From positions 1,730,764 to 1,794,763 of the forward strand of contig NZ_LT669940.1 of NCBI RefSeq assembly GCF_900128505.1: a DNA stretch of 64,000 bases. The letters are read 5' to 3'. The position numbers and the translations under genes are program-made. This DNA is from Parabacteroides timonensis. Lineage in GTDB: Bacteria > Bacteroidota > Bacteroidia > Bacteroidales > Tannerellaceae. Positions 35,491 through 43,834 of this stretch are shown piece by piece; the first letter of the stretch is position 1, and each line of letters starts with the position of its first letter. The notes under the pieces were generated by a model that was given only the letters and a program-made list of their open reading frames with translations, was not told the DNA's origin and did not search any database.

Positions 35491-36774
35491 TTAGAAGCTA
35501 TACTGAACCGCCAGGTTCATCCGGTTGGCATGACGTGTCTGATCGTTGAAATCCGTGCGCCATCCTCTCAGGTATTCGGCTCCTACCTGCAGATCGGGAG
35601 TTATATTCCAGAACAGGTTAGCCACCAGATACTGACCATAACGATATTGTTCCGACGGAGTTGCAGGGTAATCGTTGTCACTGTACAAACGGGATTGGCT
35701 GTAAGTACTTGAAACAAATACTTTCGGTGTGATATTATACTGCAAACCGGCATACCATCCCATCATCGGAAGTACCTGCATACGGCCGGCTTTGGCCGGA
35801 TCGGGAACAATATCCACGTTCAGGTTACTCAAATCGTTCATGTACTGGCTGATACCTTTACCGTAGACACCTTGTCCGTACACCTGTACTTTACTACAAA
35901 GATTGAAGGTCGTAGAAAGTAAAACACCCCAGCCGGTTTCCGATTCGGCTTTATTGGCCACCAGGTTATCATACGTCATACTTCTTACGATAGCGGCTGC
36001 ACGCAAATGGCTTTTTGAGTTCCATCCGTATTGCAGATAAGCCGGGAAGTTAGGCATACGCTGGGAACCGATACTTAAATTATCATTGGTAATTCCGTCT
36101 ACTACCGGCATTTCCACACCGATACCGGCTTTCCATCCTTTTCCGAAGGCACGTTCGTAACGGAACTGGGTAGCGTGATAGATAGCCATCCCGTTCGGTC
36201 CGGCGAAATCGATCGTCGGTGGAATAGCAGCCAGATCCATAAATGAACCGTAGTCATACCCGAGTGTGAAGCCCAATAAAGAAGCATACGCATTTCTCAA
36301 CTCAAACCCTTTACCGTCACCACGGAAGTTTCCGGCAGTATAAACCACAAAGTCTCCCAGATGCTTGGTATGTCCTACCAATTTCAGGAAGACCGTACTG
36401 GTCGTTGCATCCATCTGAAACTGGTTTCTAACATGTGAAGCGCCTTTGTTGGGAATCAGCGCCGGATAGAAATCAATATCCTTGGAAATACCGCCAAAGT
36501 CATACTCGGCTGTTGCTTTTACATATCCGCCGATACCTAAAGCGAATCGCCCCTTACGATCGGTCAGCAGGAAACGAGGGATACCCGGTTCATGGAAACG
36601 CGGACTCTGTGTTTCGTTCAGTATCCGGATAATTTCATCCCCCGCCTTGTCGCGGGATATAAACATGATGGAATTAGGCTCCTCATCCTTAATGATCACT
36701 TTCTGAGCCTGCGCATGGGAGGAGAAAATTCCTAACCCGAGCAAAAGGACTGCTCCTTTAACAAATGCTTTCAT
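35491..36774 (-). CDS. DcaP-like outer-membrane porin
   Basis: 427 residues from ATG 36774 (MKAFVKGAVLLLGLG), with signal peptide ending SHAQA. A short N-terminal stretch is followed by a beta-rich region with KGRFALGIGGYVKATAEYDFGG, TTSTVFLKLVG, LRNAYASLLGFTLGYDYGSF and IDFAGPNG, which match DcaP-type trimeric porins (from memory). The protein ends MNLAVQYSF with the C-terminal Phe required for barrel assembly. No CarboxypepD_reg or TonB box, so it is a passive channel. It has its own terminator and is separate from the HTCS. Substrate cannot be inferred. Confidence 0.82.
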   Translation of the reverse strand: MKAFVKGAVLLLGLGIFSSHAQAQKVIIKDEEPNSIMFISRDKAGDEIIRILNETQSPRFHEPGIPRFLLTDRKGRFALGIGGYVKATAEYDFGGISKDIDFYPALIPNKGASHVRNQFQMDATTSTVFLKLVGHTKHLGDFVVYTAGNFRGDGKGFELRNAYASLLGFTLGYDYGSFMDLAAIPPTIDFAGPNGMAIYHATQFRYERAFGKGWKAGIGVEMPVVDGITNDNLSIGSQRMPNFPAYLQYGWNSKSHLRAAAIVRSMTYDNLVANKAESETGWGVLLSTTFNLCSKVQVYGQGVYGKGISQYMNDLSNLNVDIVPDPAKAGRMQVLPMMGWYAGLQYNITPKVFVSSTYSQSRLYSDNDYPATPSEQYRYGQYLVANLFWNITPDLQVGAEYLRGWRTDFNDQTRHANRMNLAVQYSF

Positions 36775-36842
36775 AAATGTGTTTTGTTTAGACGTTTTAC
36801 CAGTAAGGAACAAGCGTTGGTTGAAAAGGTTGTGTTAAAAGG

Positions 36843-36873
36843 TTGCGTTAACGACTAAAAGTAACTATTTTTG
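36843..36873 (+). promoter_or_regulatory. Promoter of the cyclophilin pair
   Basis: TTG (36843-36845), 20 nt, then TATTTTTG (36866-36873), an exact -7 box 27 nt before the ATG. Confidence 0.6.
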
Positions 36874-36900
36874 TTGCCTTAATAACAAAATAAAACGAAG

Positions 36901-37572
36901 ATGAAAAAGCTGTTTGCTATATGTTTATTAGTTGCCGGATTATTGACATCCGTTCATTCGCAAGCGCAGGATGTTGAGACACTTGTTCAGATCGATACCG
37001 ACATGGGAAAGATTAAGGTGAAGTTGTTCAACGACACCCCCCAACACCGGGATAATTTTATCAAAAATGTAAAAGAAAAACGTTACGACGGTCTACTGTT
37101 CCACCGTGTGATCAAACAGTTTATGATACAAGGCGGCGACATCAATTCGAAAGATGCACCTATCGAACAACATCTAGGCGACGGCGATCCGGGTTATACG
37201 ATTCCGGCAGAGATCGTTTATCCGAAATATTTCCACAAACGCGGCATGCTATGTGCAGCCCGTACCAGCGACGACGAAAATCCGGAACGCGCCTCATCAG
37301 GCACACAGTTCTATATTGTAACCGGAAAGTTCTACACTGAAATGGAACTGGATAAGATGGAGAAAAGCGACAATAAAACCTTTACCCCCGAAGAACGCCA
37401 GGCCTATATGCTTGAAGGCGGGGCTCCCCATCTGGATAACAAATATACCGTCTTCGGTGAAGTTGTTAAAGGAATGAAAGTTGTAGATAAAATCCAGTTT
37501 GTCGAAACAAATGAGGACGACAGGCCGTTAAAGAATATAAAGATCAAGACAATGACTATTGTCGATAAATAA
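36901..37572 (+). CDS. Exported peptidyl-prolyl cis-trans isomerase (cyclophilin)
   Basis: 223 residues with a signal peptide (MKKLFAICLLVAGLLTSVHSQAQ). The cyclophilin fold shows the active-site blocks FHRVIKQFMIQGGD, SSGTQFYIVTG and YTVFGEVVKGMKVVDKI. It catalyses proline isomerisation during folding, probably of periplasmic or outer-membrane proteins. A short insertion (TEMELDKMEKSDNKTFTPEE) separates the last strands. It is followed 18 nt later by a second cyclophilin, a tandem duplicate with a different compartment. Confidence 0.93.
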   Translation: MKKLFAICLLVAGLLTSVHSQAQDVETLVQIDTDMGKIKVKLFNDTPQHRDNFIKNVKEKRYDGLLFHRVIKQFMIQGGDINSKDAPIEQHLGDGDPGYTIPAEIVYPKYFHKRGMLCAARTSDDENPERASSGTQFYIVTGKFYTEMELDKMEKSDNKTFTPEERQAYMLEGGAPHLDNKYTVFGEVVKGMKVVDKIQFVETNEDDRPLKNIKIKTMTIVDK

Positions 37573-37590
37573 TCATTAAACAAAATAAGA

Positions 37591-38355
37591 ATGGAAACGC
37601 AAGCAAAAGAGACACAGGTGCTGATGAAAACCAGCCTGGGTAACATCAAACTGAAACTATACAACGAAACACCGAAACATCGCGATAACTTTATCAAACT
37701 GGTAGAGGACGGAACTTACAACGGCCTGCTTTTCCACCGTGTGATCAAGGACTTCATGGTGCAAGGTGGTGATGTAACCTCAAAAGATGCTCCTATGAAT
37801 AAACAGCTAGGTGCCGGCGACCTGGGATATACCGTACCGGCCGAATTTGTTTATCCGAAATATTTCCATAAAAAAGGGGCTCTCTCTGCCGCCCGTACCA
37901 GTGACGAGGTTAATCCGGAGAAAGAATCTTCTGCTTCCCAGTTCTATATCGTCACCGGAAAGGTTTACAAAGACGCCGAACTGGACCAGATGGAGAAACA
38001 AAAAGAAGGTCGTCTGAAACAAGCGATCTTTGCACGCTTGCAAAAAGAAAACAGTGCCAAGATCAAAGCGGCTTACCAAAGTGGCGACAAAGCCGAACTG
38101 GCTGTTATCCGCGATACGCTGATCGGCAAGACCGAACTCGAAGCCGAAAAGCGTAAGGATGAAGCCAAGCTGACTCCCGAACAGCGTGAGGCTTACAAAA
38201 CAATCGGAGGTGTTCCTTTCCTGGATAATGAATATACGGTTTATGGCGAAGTGGTAGAAGGATTGGACATTGTGGATGCCATCCAAGATGTCAAGACCAA
38301 CCGACAGGACCGTCCGTTGGAAAATGTGGTTATCGAATCAGTGGAAATAATATAA
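37591..38355 (+). CDS. Cytoplasmic peptidyl-prolyl isomerase with charged helical insertion
   Basis: 254 residues, no signal peptide. Cyclophilin core with FHRVIKDFMVQGGD and SSASQFYIVTG, then a ~70-residue charged helical insertion (~130-200, GRLKQAIFARLQKENSAKIK) before the final strands YTVYGEVVEGLDIVDAI. It shares clear identity with the exported copy just upstream, so the pair arose by duplication, with this copy retained in the cytoplasm. The insertion lies at the same place as the shorter one in the exported copy and may bind clients or partners (inference). Confidence 0.92.
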   Translation: METQAKETQVLMKTSLGNIKLKLYNETPKHRDNFIKLVEDGTYNGLLFHRVIKDFMVQGGDVTSKDAPMNKQLGAGDLGYTVPAEFVYPKYFHKKGALSAARTSDEVNPEKESSASQFYIVTGKVYKDAELDQMEKQKEGRLKQAIFARLQKENSAKIKAAYQSGDKAELAVIRDTLIGKTELEAEKRKDEAKLTPEQREAYKTIGGVPFLDNEYTVYGEVVEGLDIVDAIQDVKTNRQDRPLENVVIESVEII

Positions 38356-38390
38356 GTAAGCGGTATTCCAATCCGTAGCATATAGTAACA

Positions 38391-38536
38391 CGCCGGTTTC
38401 CTTGGGAGGATATTACAGTTTCCTGCTGAAGAAACCGGCGTTTCCTTAGGAGGAAACTACAATTTCCTGCCGAGGGAACTAGAGTTTCCTGCGCAGGGAA
38501 CTCTAGTTCCCAAAGCAAGAAACTACGAGGAAACTG
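38391..38536. repeat. 44-bp tandem array with nested palindromes
   Basis: GTTTCC recurs at 38396, 38440 and 38484, i.e. every 44 bp. CGCCGGTTTC (38391) pairs with GAAACCGGCG (38431-38440). A 36-bp near-perfect palindrome (38475-38510) has 17 of 18 Watson-Crick pairs and one wobble around the centre TGCGCA. The third unit is diverged. Located between the second cyclophilin and the MATE exporter; no promoter match is seen in it. Confidence 0.75.
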
Positions 38537-38620
38537 TAATCAATTATGTCTTAGCCGCATAACCTATTTTCGCCAATTCACTAATCCGACATTAAACAGA
38601 CTAATATTCGACAGAATTAC

Positions 38621-40003
38621 ATGATACAACTCTCTGCTTACAAAGAACATTATAAAGAAACGATACGCCTGGGTGTTCCGATCATGTTGGGACAGTTGGG
38701 CATTATCATTGTCGGGTTTGCCGACAACATCATGGTGGGACATCACAGCACCAACGAACTGGCTGCCGCCTCATTCGTCAATAATTTCTTCAATCTGGCT
38801 TTTATCTTCGGGATGGGTTTCTCATACGGTCTCACTCCTATTATCGGCGGACTTCATGCCAACAAGGAATATCACCAAGCCGGCGAGACACTGAAGAACA
38901 GCCTTTTTATTAACTTCATCGTCGGTGTCCTGTTGAGTTGTCTGATGCTTCTTCTCTTACTGAATATCGATATACTGAAACAGCCGGAAGAGTTGATGCC
39001 GTATATCGTTCCTTATTATATCCTGCAACTATTCTCAGTAATATTCGCCATGCTGTTCAATTCTTTCAAGCAGTTCAGCGACGGTACGACCGATACGGTT
39101 ACGCCGATGTGGATCATGCTGGGGGCGAATGTGCTGAATATCATCGGTAATTATTTCCTTATTTATGGTAAATGCGGTGTACCCGAACTGGGGCTGACAG
39201 GGGCCGGTATTTCTACGCTCGTCAGCCGCATCCTGACTTTTGTTGTTTTCTTTATTTTATTTACCCAGAGGGAAAAATACAAAGAATATCTGAAAGGTTT
39301 CAAAGAGGGTCTTGTCAACCGGCTGAATCTCTCTAAGCTGATACGTTTAGGCTTTCCGGTCGGGTTGTTGATGGGAGTTGAAACAGGGTCGTTCAGCCTA
39401 AGTGTTATTATGATGGGCTGGATAGGAAGTACGGCGTTGGCAGCGCATCAGGTATTGGGGGTTATCACCACGCTGGGATTTATGGTTTACTATGGAATAG
39501 CGGCAGCTGTTACGATACGGGTCAGCGTATTTAAAGGGTATAGCGATTGGCTGAATATCCGTCAGGCTTCCTTTGCCGGGCTGCATCTGATTATGGGGGT
39601 TGCCGTTCTGTTCGTTTCATTTATCATGTTATTCCATAAGAATATGGGGTATTTGTTTACGCCGGAGCATGATGTGGTGGCGATGGTGGCGTTGCTGTCG
39701 TGGTCGGTCGTTCTTTATCAGTTCGGCGACGGACTGCAAATTTTGTTTGCCAACGCCTTGCGCGGCATATCCGATGTGAAATATATGGCTTACTGCGCTT
39801 TTATCTGCCACTTCGGGTTGGCACTGCCGATCGGGTATGTCTGCGGATTTGTTTTCGATTGGGGAGCGATCGGTATCTGGTGTGGTTTTCCGATCAGCCT
39901 GACAACGTTAGGTATATTGCTTTGGAGGAGATTCGATAAATTATATTATCTTTGCGCCTTCACTAAATCAGATTCCAGTTTTCACAATGCAAATACGAAT
40001 TAA
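38621..40003 (+). CDS. MATE-family multidrug/toxin efflux protein
   Basis: 460 residues, twelve predicted membrane helices. The N-terminal half shows IRLGVPIMLGQLGIIIVGFADNIMVG, and the second half repeats the fold (LIRLGFPVGLLMGVETGSFS). NorM-type antiporters export cationic compounds with Na+ or H+ coupling. The stop lies 17 nt inside the next gene (rluF-like), so the two may be translationally coupled. The 44-bp palindromic array lies in its upstream region. Substrate unknown. Confidence 0.93.
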   Translation: MIQLSAYKEHYKETIRLGVPIMLGQLGIIIVGFADNIMVGHHSTNELAAASFVNNFFNLAFIFGMGFSYGLTPIIGGLHANKEYHQAGETLKNSLFINFIVGVLLSCLMLLLLLNIDILKQPEELMPYIVPYYILQLFSVIFAMLFNSFKQFSDGTTDTVTPMWIMLGANVLNIIGNYFLIYGKCGVPELGLTGAGISTLVSRILTFVVFFILFTQREKYKEYLKGFKEGLVNRLNLSKLIRLGFPVGLLMGVETGSFSLSVIMMGWIGSTALAAHQVLGVITTLGFMVYYGIAAAVTIRVSVFKGYSDWLNIRQASFAGLHLIMGVAVLFVSFIMLFHKNMGYLFTPEHDVVAMVALLSWSVVLYQFGDGLQILFANALRGISDVKYMAYCAFICHFGLALPIGYVCGFVFDWGAIGIWCGFPISLTTLGILLWRRFDKLYYLCAFTKSDSSFHNANTN

Positions 40004-40904
40004 TAAATACATTAGCGAAAGCGGATTCTGTTCGCGACGAGAAGCCGACAAATATATCGAGCAAGGTGCCGTTACCCTTGACGGGAAAAGGGTAGAAATG
40101 GGAGCTCAGGTCTCTCCCGGACAAGTGGTGAGAGTATTCGGCGAGATCATCAGCGGTAAAGCTGAATCTATTATCATCGTTTACAACAAACCGGTAGGCA
40201 TTGTCAGCACAACCGATCCGGCTGAACGCGACAACGTAATAAATGCTATCGGGCATTCCGAACGCATCTTCCCCATCGGTCGCCTGGACAAAGATTCTCA
40301 GGGGTTGTTATTGCTTACCAATGAAGGGGATATAGTCAACAAGATACTCCGCGTCAACAACAATCATGATAAAGAATATTTCGTAACGGTAGATAAACCG
40401 GTTACGGCTGATTTTATCAAGCGTATGCAGGGAGGCATTCCCATTTTAGGAGTCGTCACCCGTAAATGCGAGATTACCCAGAAGGGAATAAACTCGTTTA
40501 ATATCGTTTTACGCCAGGGACTCAACCGGCAGATTCGCCGTATGTGCGAGTATTTAGGCTATAATGTCACGAAACTGCAACGCACCCGTATCATGCACAT
40601 CTACCTGGACAACCTGAAAATCGGGCAATATCGCAACCTCAATCCCGAAGAGTCCGAAACATTGTACAAGAAGATTGCCAACTCAGTGAAAACAGAAGAG
40701 GCCTCAGCTAAGAAAGGTAAACCTGCCGGGAAAAGCAGTACTGCTCCTAAAAACAGTACGGTTGCCAAAAGTCAACAGGCCAAGTCTTCCCCCGCTAAAA
40801 AAGAACGGTCAGCATCGGGTAGCAACTTCAAATCGGCTAAGCCGGCAGCCGGCAGAAAAACGTCTTACAACCCTAAGAGCAAGACGCAAAGACGCTCCAG
40901 GTAA
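39987..40904 (+). CDS. rluF: RsuA/RluF-family 23S rRNA pseudouridine synthase
   Basis: 305 residues. S4 RNA-binding domain (~2-55), then the synthase domain with YNKPVGIVSTTD and the catalytic Asp101 in IGRLDKDSQGLLLLTNEG, and RQGLNRQIRRMCEYLGY. The closest characterised relatives modify U2604 of 23S rRNA (RluF). A ~75-residue C-terminal tail rich in Lys, Ser, Ala and Pro is added beyond the usual end and is probably disordered and RNA-binding. It overlaps the MATE gene by 17 nt. The gene symbol is by similarity; E. coli-type RluB/RluE relatives are the main alternative. Confidence 0.88.
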   Translation: MQIRINKYISESGFCSRREADKYIEQGAVTLDGKRVEMGAQVSPGQVVRVFGEIISGKAESIIIVYNKPVGIVSTTDPAERDNVINAIGHSERIFPIGRLDKDSQGLLLLTNEGDIVNKILRVNNNHDKEYFVTVDKPVTADFIKRMQGGIPILGVVTRKCEITQKGINSFNIVLRQGLNRQIRRMCEYLGYNVTKLQRTRIMHIYLDNLKIGQYRNLNPEESETLYKKIANSVKTEEASAKKGKPAGKSSTAPKNSTVAKSQQAKSSPAKKERSASGSNFKSAKPAAGRKTSYNPKSKTQRRSR

Positions 40905-40932
40905 GCATGTGAGAGTTATTCAATAGAGAGAA

Positions 40933-40969
40933 AAAAAGGTGAATGGTTATGCAAACCATTCACCTTTTT
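40933..40969. terminator. Bidirectional terminator
   Basis: AAAAAGGTGAATGGTT and AACCATTCACCTTTTT, 16 bp perfect with a 5-nt loop; A-run and T-run on the two sides suit both converging genes. Confidence 0.9.
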
Positions 40970-41004
40970 AATAACCATTCACCCACGCCATACGCGCTGT
41001 TTTA

Positions 41005-43113
41005 TTAATTCTTCTTCAACCACTGATCCAGCCATTCGAAGAAAGTACGTTGCCACAATACTCCGTTCTGCGGTTTCAAAACCCAATGATTTTCATCCGG
41101 GTAGATCAACAGTTCGGCAGGAACACCGCGAAGTACGGCAGCATTGAAAGCAGCCATTCCCTGACCGGCAAGGATACGGTAATCCTTTTCCCCGTGAATA
41201 CACAGGATGGGAGTATCCCATTTGTCTACAAACAGGTGCGGAGAGTTAGCAAATGTACGTTGAGCTACCGGATTGTTCTTTTCCCAGTAAGCACCACCCA
41301 TATCCCAGTTGGCGAACCACATTTCTTCTGTTTCCAGATATTGCATTTCCATATTGAAGATACCGTCATGAGCAATAAAAGCTTTGAAGCGTTTATCATG
41401 ATGACCGGCCAACCAGTAAACGGAGAAGCCGCCGAAACTGGCACCCACACATCCCAGACGATCTTTATCTACATAGGGTTCTTTTGCCATCTCGTCAATT
41501 GCTGTGAAATAATCTTTCATACACTGACCACCGTAATCGCCACTGATAGCTTCATTCCACTCTTTTCCGAAGCCAGGCAAACCACGACGGTTGGGAGCTA
41601 CGATTATATAATCGTTGGCAGCCATAATCTGGAAGTTCCAACGGTAAGACCAGAACTGGCTAACCGGACTCTGAGGACCACCCTGGCAGAACAATAAAGT
41701 AGGATATTTTTTATTCGGGTCGAAATTGACAGGATAGATCACCCAGGTAAGCATTTCCTTGCCATCGGTAGTTTTCATCCAACGTTCTTCCACCTTACCC
41801 ATTGTGAGCTGATCGTAAATATACTGGTTTTCAGTGGTCAACTGAGCAACAGCATGATCGCCTGCCAGATCGATAGCATAGATTTCATCACCCATACTCA
41901 TAGAATGACGTTTTGCCAGCAATTTGTTATCGCCACACAAAGTCACACCCTCGTAATCATACATTCCACTTGTCAACGGAGTGAGTGTATTACCGGTTGT
42001 CAGGTCTATTTGGTATACCTGGCTCTCACCATGCCATACGCCTGTAAAATACAACTTCTGAGCATCTTTGCTCCAGCAGAACCCATCGACACTGGAATCG
42101 AAGTCTTTACTTACGAAAGTCTTCTCACCCGTTTCAAGATTCATTACCATCAAACGGTTCTGATCAGATTCATAACCGTCATGTTCCATACTCAACCAGG
42201 CAATACTTTTACCGTCAGGAGAGTATTGCGGATTAGTATCATATCCCATCATACCTTCACTGATATTTACCGTCTGCTTCGTATTCAGATCATACACATA
42301 AATATCCGAGTTAGTAGAAAGACTGTATTCTTTTCCTGTTTTCTTACGGCTTGTATAAGCGACTTTGTCAGAAGTTGTATTCCATGCCAGTTGTTCGATA
42401 CCGCCAAAAGGCTTCAACGGAGATTCGAACAGTTCACCTTCCATCACATCGACAGGATTACTTATTTTGCTTCCATCGAAGTCGGCAACGAAAGGATGCG
42501 GAGCGGTTGTCACCCATTCATCCCAATGCTTATACATCAGGTCTGTAACAATTATACCTGTTGCCTTATCCAGATCCGGGTACTTGTCGGCAGTACTCGG
42601 AACAGTCTTTACTTGCGAAATAAAAAGAACTTTCTTTTCGTCCGGCGAGAAAGCAAATCCTTCGATATCGCCATCATAGTCGGACAGTTGCTTACGACCG
42701 GTTCCGTCCGGATTCATTTCCCAGAGTTGGCTGCTACCGCTTTCACCCGAAAGGAAAGCGATCTTTGTTCCTCCTTTAATCCAGGTTGCTTCATTTTCCG
42801 AGAAAGGAGTGTGAGTGATCTGCTTGTTGTCAGATCCGTCGGCGTTCATTACAAATACTTCCCGGTTACTAGTGTTCAACGGAACACTGTAATAGGCAAC
42901 CGTATAAACGACTTTTTGTCCGTCCGGAGATACGTTCATCCCTCCGATACGGCCCATAGCCCAAAGAGCCTCAGGCGTCATTCGTCCGTCGGTAATCTTG
43001 ATTTCCGAGCGTCCGATAACGGGTCTTGTGTCCTCTGCTTTTTTAGCATCTTGGTTACAAGCACCTAGTAATACGGATGTTGCCATAACCATTGTTGCAA
43101 TAGATTTATTCAT
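41005..43113 (-). CDS. S9-family prolyl oligopeptidase (dipeptidyl/acylaminoacyl peptidase) lipoprotein
   Basis: 702 residues from ATG 43113 (another ATG is two codons upstream). Lipoprotein signal MNKSIATMVMATSVLLGAC. Residues ~45-430 are a WD40-like PD40 beta-propeller (MNPDGTGRKQLSDYDGDIEG, YSPDGKSIAWLS); the rest is an alpha/beta-hydrolase with nucleophile Ser559 in GASFGGF, then the Asp in HGEKDYR and His in DENHWV. S9 enzymes cleave oligopeptides after Pro or release dipeptides; this branch resembles DPP5/S9C. The propeller restricts access to short peptides. Probably periplasmic, supporting peptide nutrition. Divergent from the SPOR gene. Confidence 0.9.
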   Translation of the reverse strand: MNKSIATMVMATSVLLGACNQDAKKAEDTRPVIGRSEIKITDGRMTPEALWAMGRIGGMNVSPDGQKVVYTVAYYSVPLNTSNREVFVMNADGSDNKQITHTPFSENEATWIKGGTKIAFLSGESGSSQLWEMNPDGTGRKQLSDYDGDIEGFAFSPDEKKVLFISQVKTVPSTADKYPDLDKATGIIVTDLMYKHWDEWVTTAPHPFVADFDGSKISNPVDVMEGELFESPLKPFGGIEQLAWNTTSDKVAYTSRKKTGKEYSLSTNSDIYVYDLNTKQTVNISEGMMGYDTNPQYSPDGKSIAWLSMEHDGYESDQNRLMVMNLETGEKTFVSKDFDSSVDGFCWSKDAQKLYFTGVWHGESQVYQIDLTTGNTLTPLTSGMYDYEGVTLCGDNKLLAKRHSMSMGDEIYAIDLAGDHAVAQLTTENQYIYDQLTMGKVEERWMKTTDGKEMLTWVIYPVNFDPNKKYPTLLFCQGGPQSPVSQFWSYRWNFQIMAANDYIIVAPNRRGLPGFGKEWNEAISGDYGGQCMKDYFTAIDEMAKEPYVDKDRLGCVGASFGGFSVYWLAGHHDKRFKAFIAHDGIFNMEMQYLETEEMWFANWDMGGAYWEKNNPVAQRTFANSPHLFVDKWDTPILCIHGEKDYRILAGQGMAAFNAAVLRGVPAELLIYPDENHWVLKPQNGVLWQRTFFEWLDQWLKKN

Positions 43114-43164
43114 GTACATTATAATATATTATATTCTGTGTGCGAAATTAGTAAATATAATTTA

Positions 43165-43172
43165 TATCTTTG
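43165..43172 (+). promoter_or_regulatory. -7 promoter box of the SPOR lipoprotein
   Basis: TATCTTTG, exact match to TAnnTTTG, 26 nt before the ATG at 43199. No clear -33 box. Confidence 0.55.
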
Positions 43173-43198
43173 CACAAGTAATTTAAGAACTGAACAGT

Positions 43199-43690
43199 AT
43201 GAACAAGATTTGGTTATTTGGAGCCGCTATAAGTATGGTATTAGCATTCGGCTCATGTAAACCTAAACAGAGTGCTTATAAGGCTGCTTACGAACAAGCC
43301 AAAGAAAAAGAATCTACAGCTCCTGTTGAGGTAGTAGAACAAGAAGAAGAGGTGGTAGAGGAAGTCGCTCCGGTTTCCAAACCCAGAACTTCAACTGCAA
43401 CAACACGTGCGGAAAGAATTAATGCTGCACAAGGTGAAGATGCAAGCCGTCTGAAACGTTACAGTGTAGTAATCGGTAGCTTCAAAAACAAAACAAATGC
43501 TTACGCCCTGAAAGAACGTATGCAGAATGATGGCTACAATGCAGTGTTAGGTGAAAACGAACAAGGTATGTTGCGTGTAATCGTTGCCAGCTTCAATGAT
43601 AAAGCCGATGCAGCCGACAGCCGCGACGCTATTAAATCTAAATATGCTCCTAACTTCCAGGATGCATGGTTGCTGGAAAGACAGTATTGA
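43199..43690 (+). CDS. SPOR-domain lipoprotein
   Basis: 163 residues. Lipoprotein signal with Cys20 (AFGSC), a Glu/Val-rich linker (EVVEQEEEVVEEVAP, ~48-63), and a C-terminal SPOR domain (~85-160: KRYSVVIGSFKNKTNAYALKERM). SPOR domains bind denuded glycan strands of septal peptidoglycan, so it probably localises to the division site. A terminator with 10-bp arms follows at 43746. Confidence 0.88.
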   Translation: MNKIWLFGAAISMVLAFGSCKPKQSAYKAAYEQAKEKESTAPVEVVEQEEEVVEEVAPVSKPRTSTATTRAERINAAQGEDASRLKRYSVVIGSFKNKTNAYALKERMQNDGYNAVLGENEQGMLRVIVASFNDKADAADSRDAIKSKYAPNFQDAWLLERQY

Positions 43691-43745
43691 TTGGATGATT
43701 AATAGAAGATTTATATATAAGTAAATTACTTATTATCAATAATCA

Positions 43746-43783
43746 GAAAAGGGATATTCGTTACCGGATAATCCCTTTTCATG
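43746..43783 (+). terminator. Terminator after the SPOR gene
   Basis: GAAAAGGGAT and ATCCCTTTTC, 10 bp perfect around a 15-nt loop. Confidence 0.65.
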
Positions 43784-43834
43784 TATTAAGACCTCTAGTC
43801 TTTCTTTTTTGTATATTTAACCGTTAAAGCTAGT

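Noticed and set aside
38330..38518. 62-codon minus-strand frame over the palindromic array
   Set aside because: Its repetitive peptide follows from the 44-bp DNA repeat; no start signal or conservation.
41854..43068. 404-codon plus-strand frame opposite the S9 peptidase
   Set aside because: Antisense shadow; the protein has no recognisable domain while the minus strand encodes a complete S9 enzyme.
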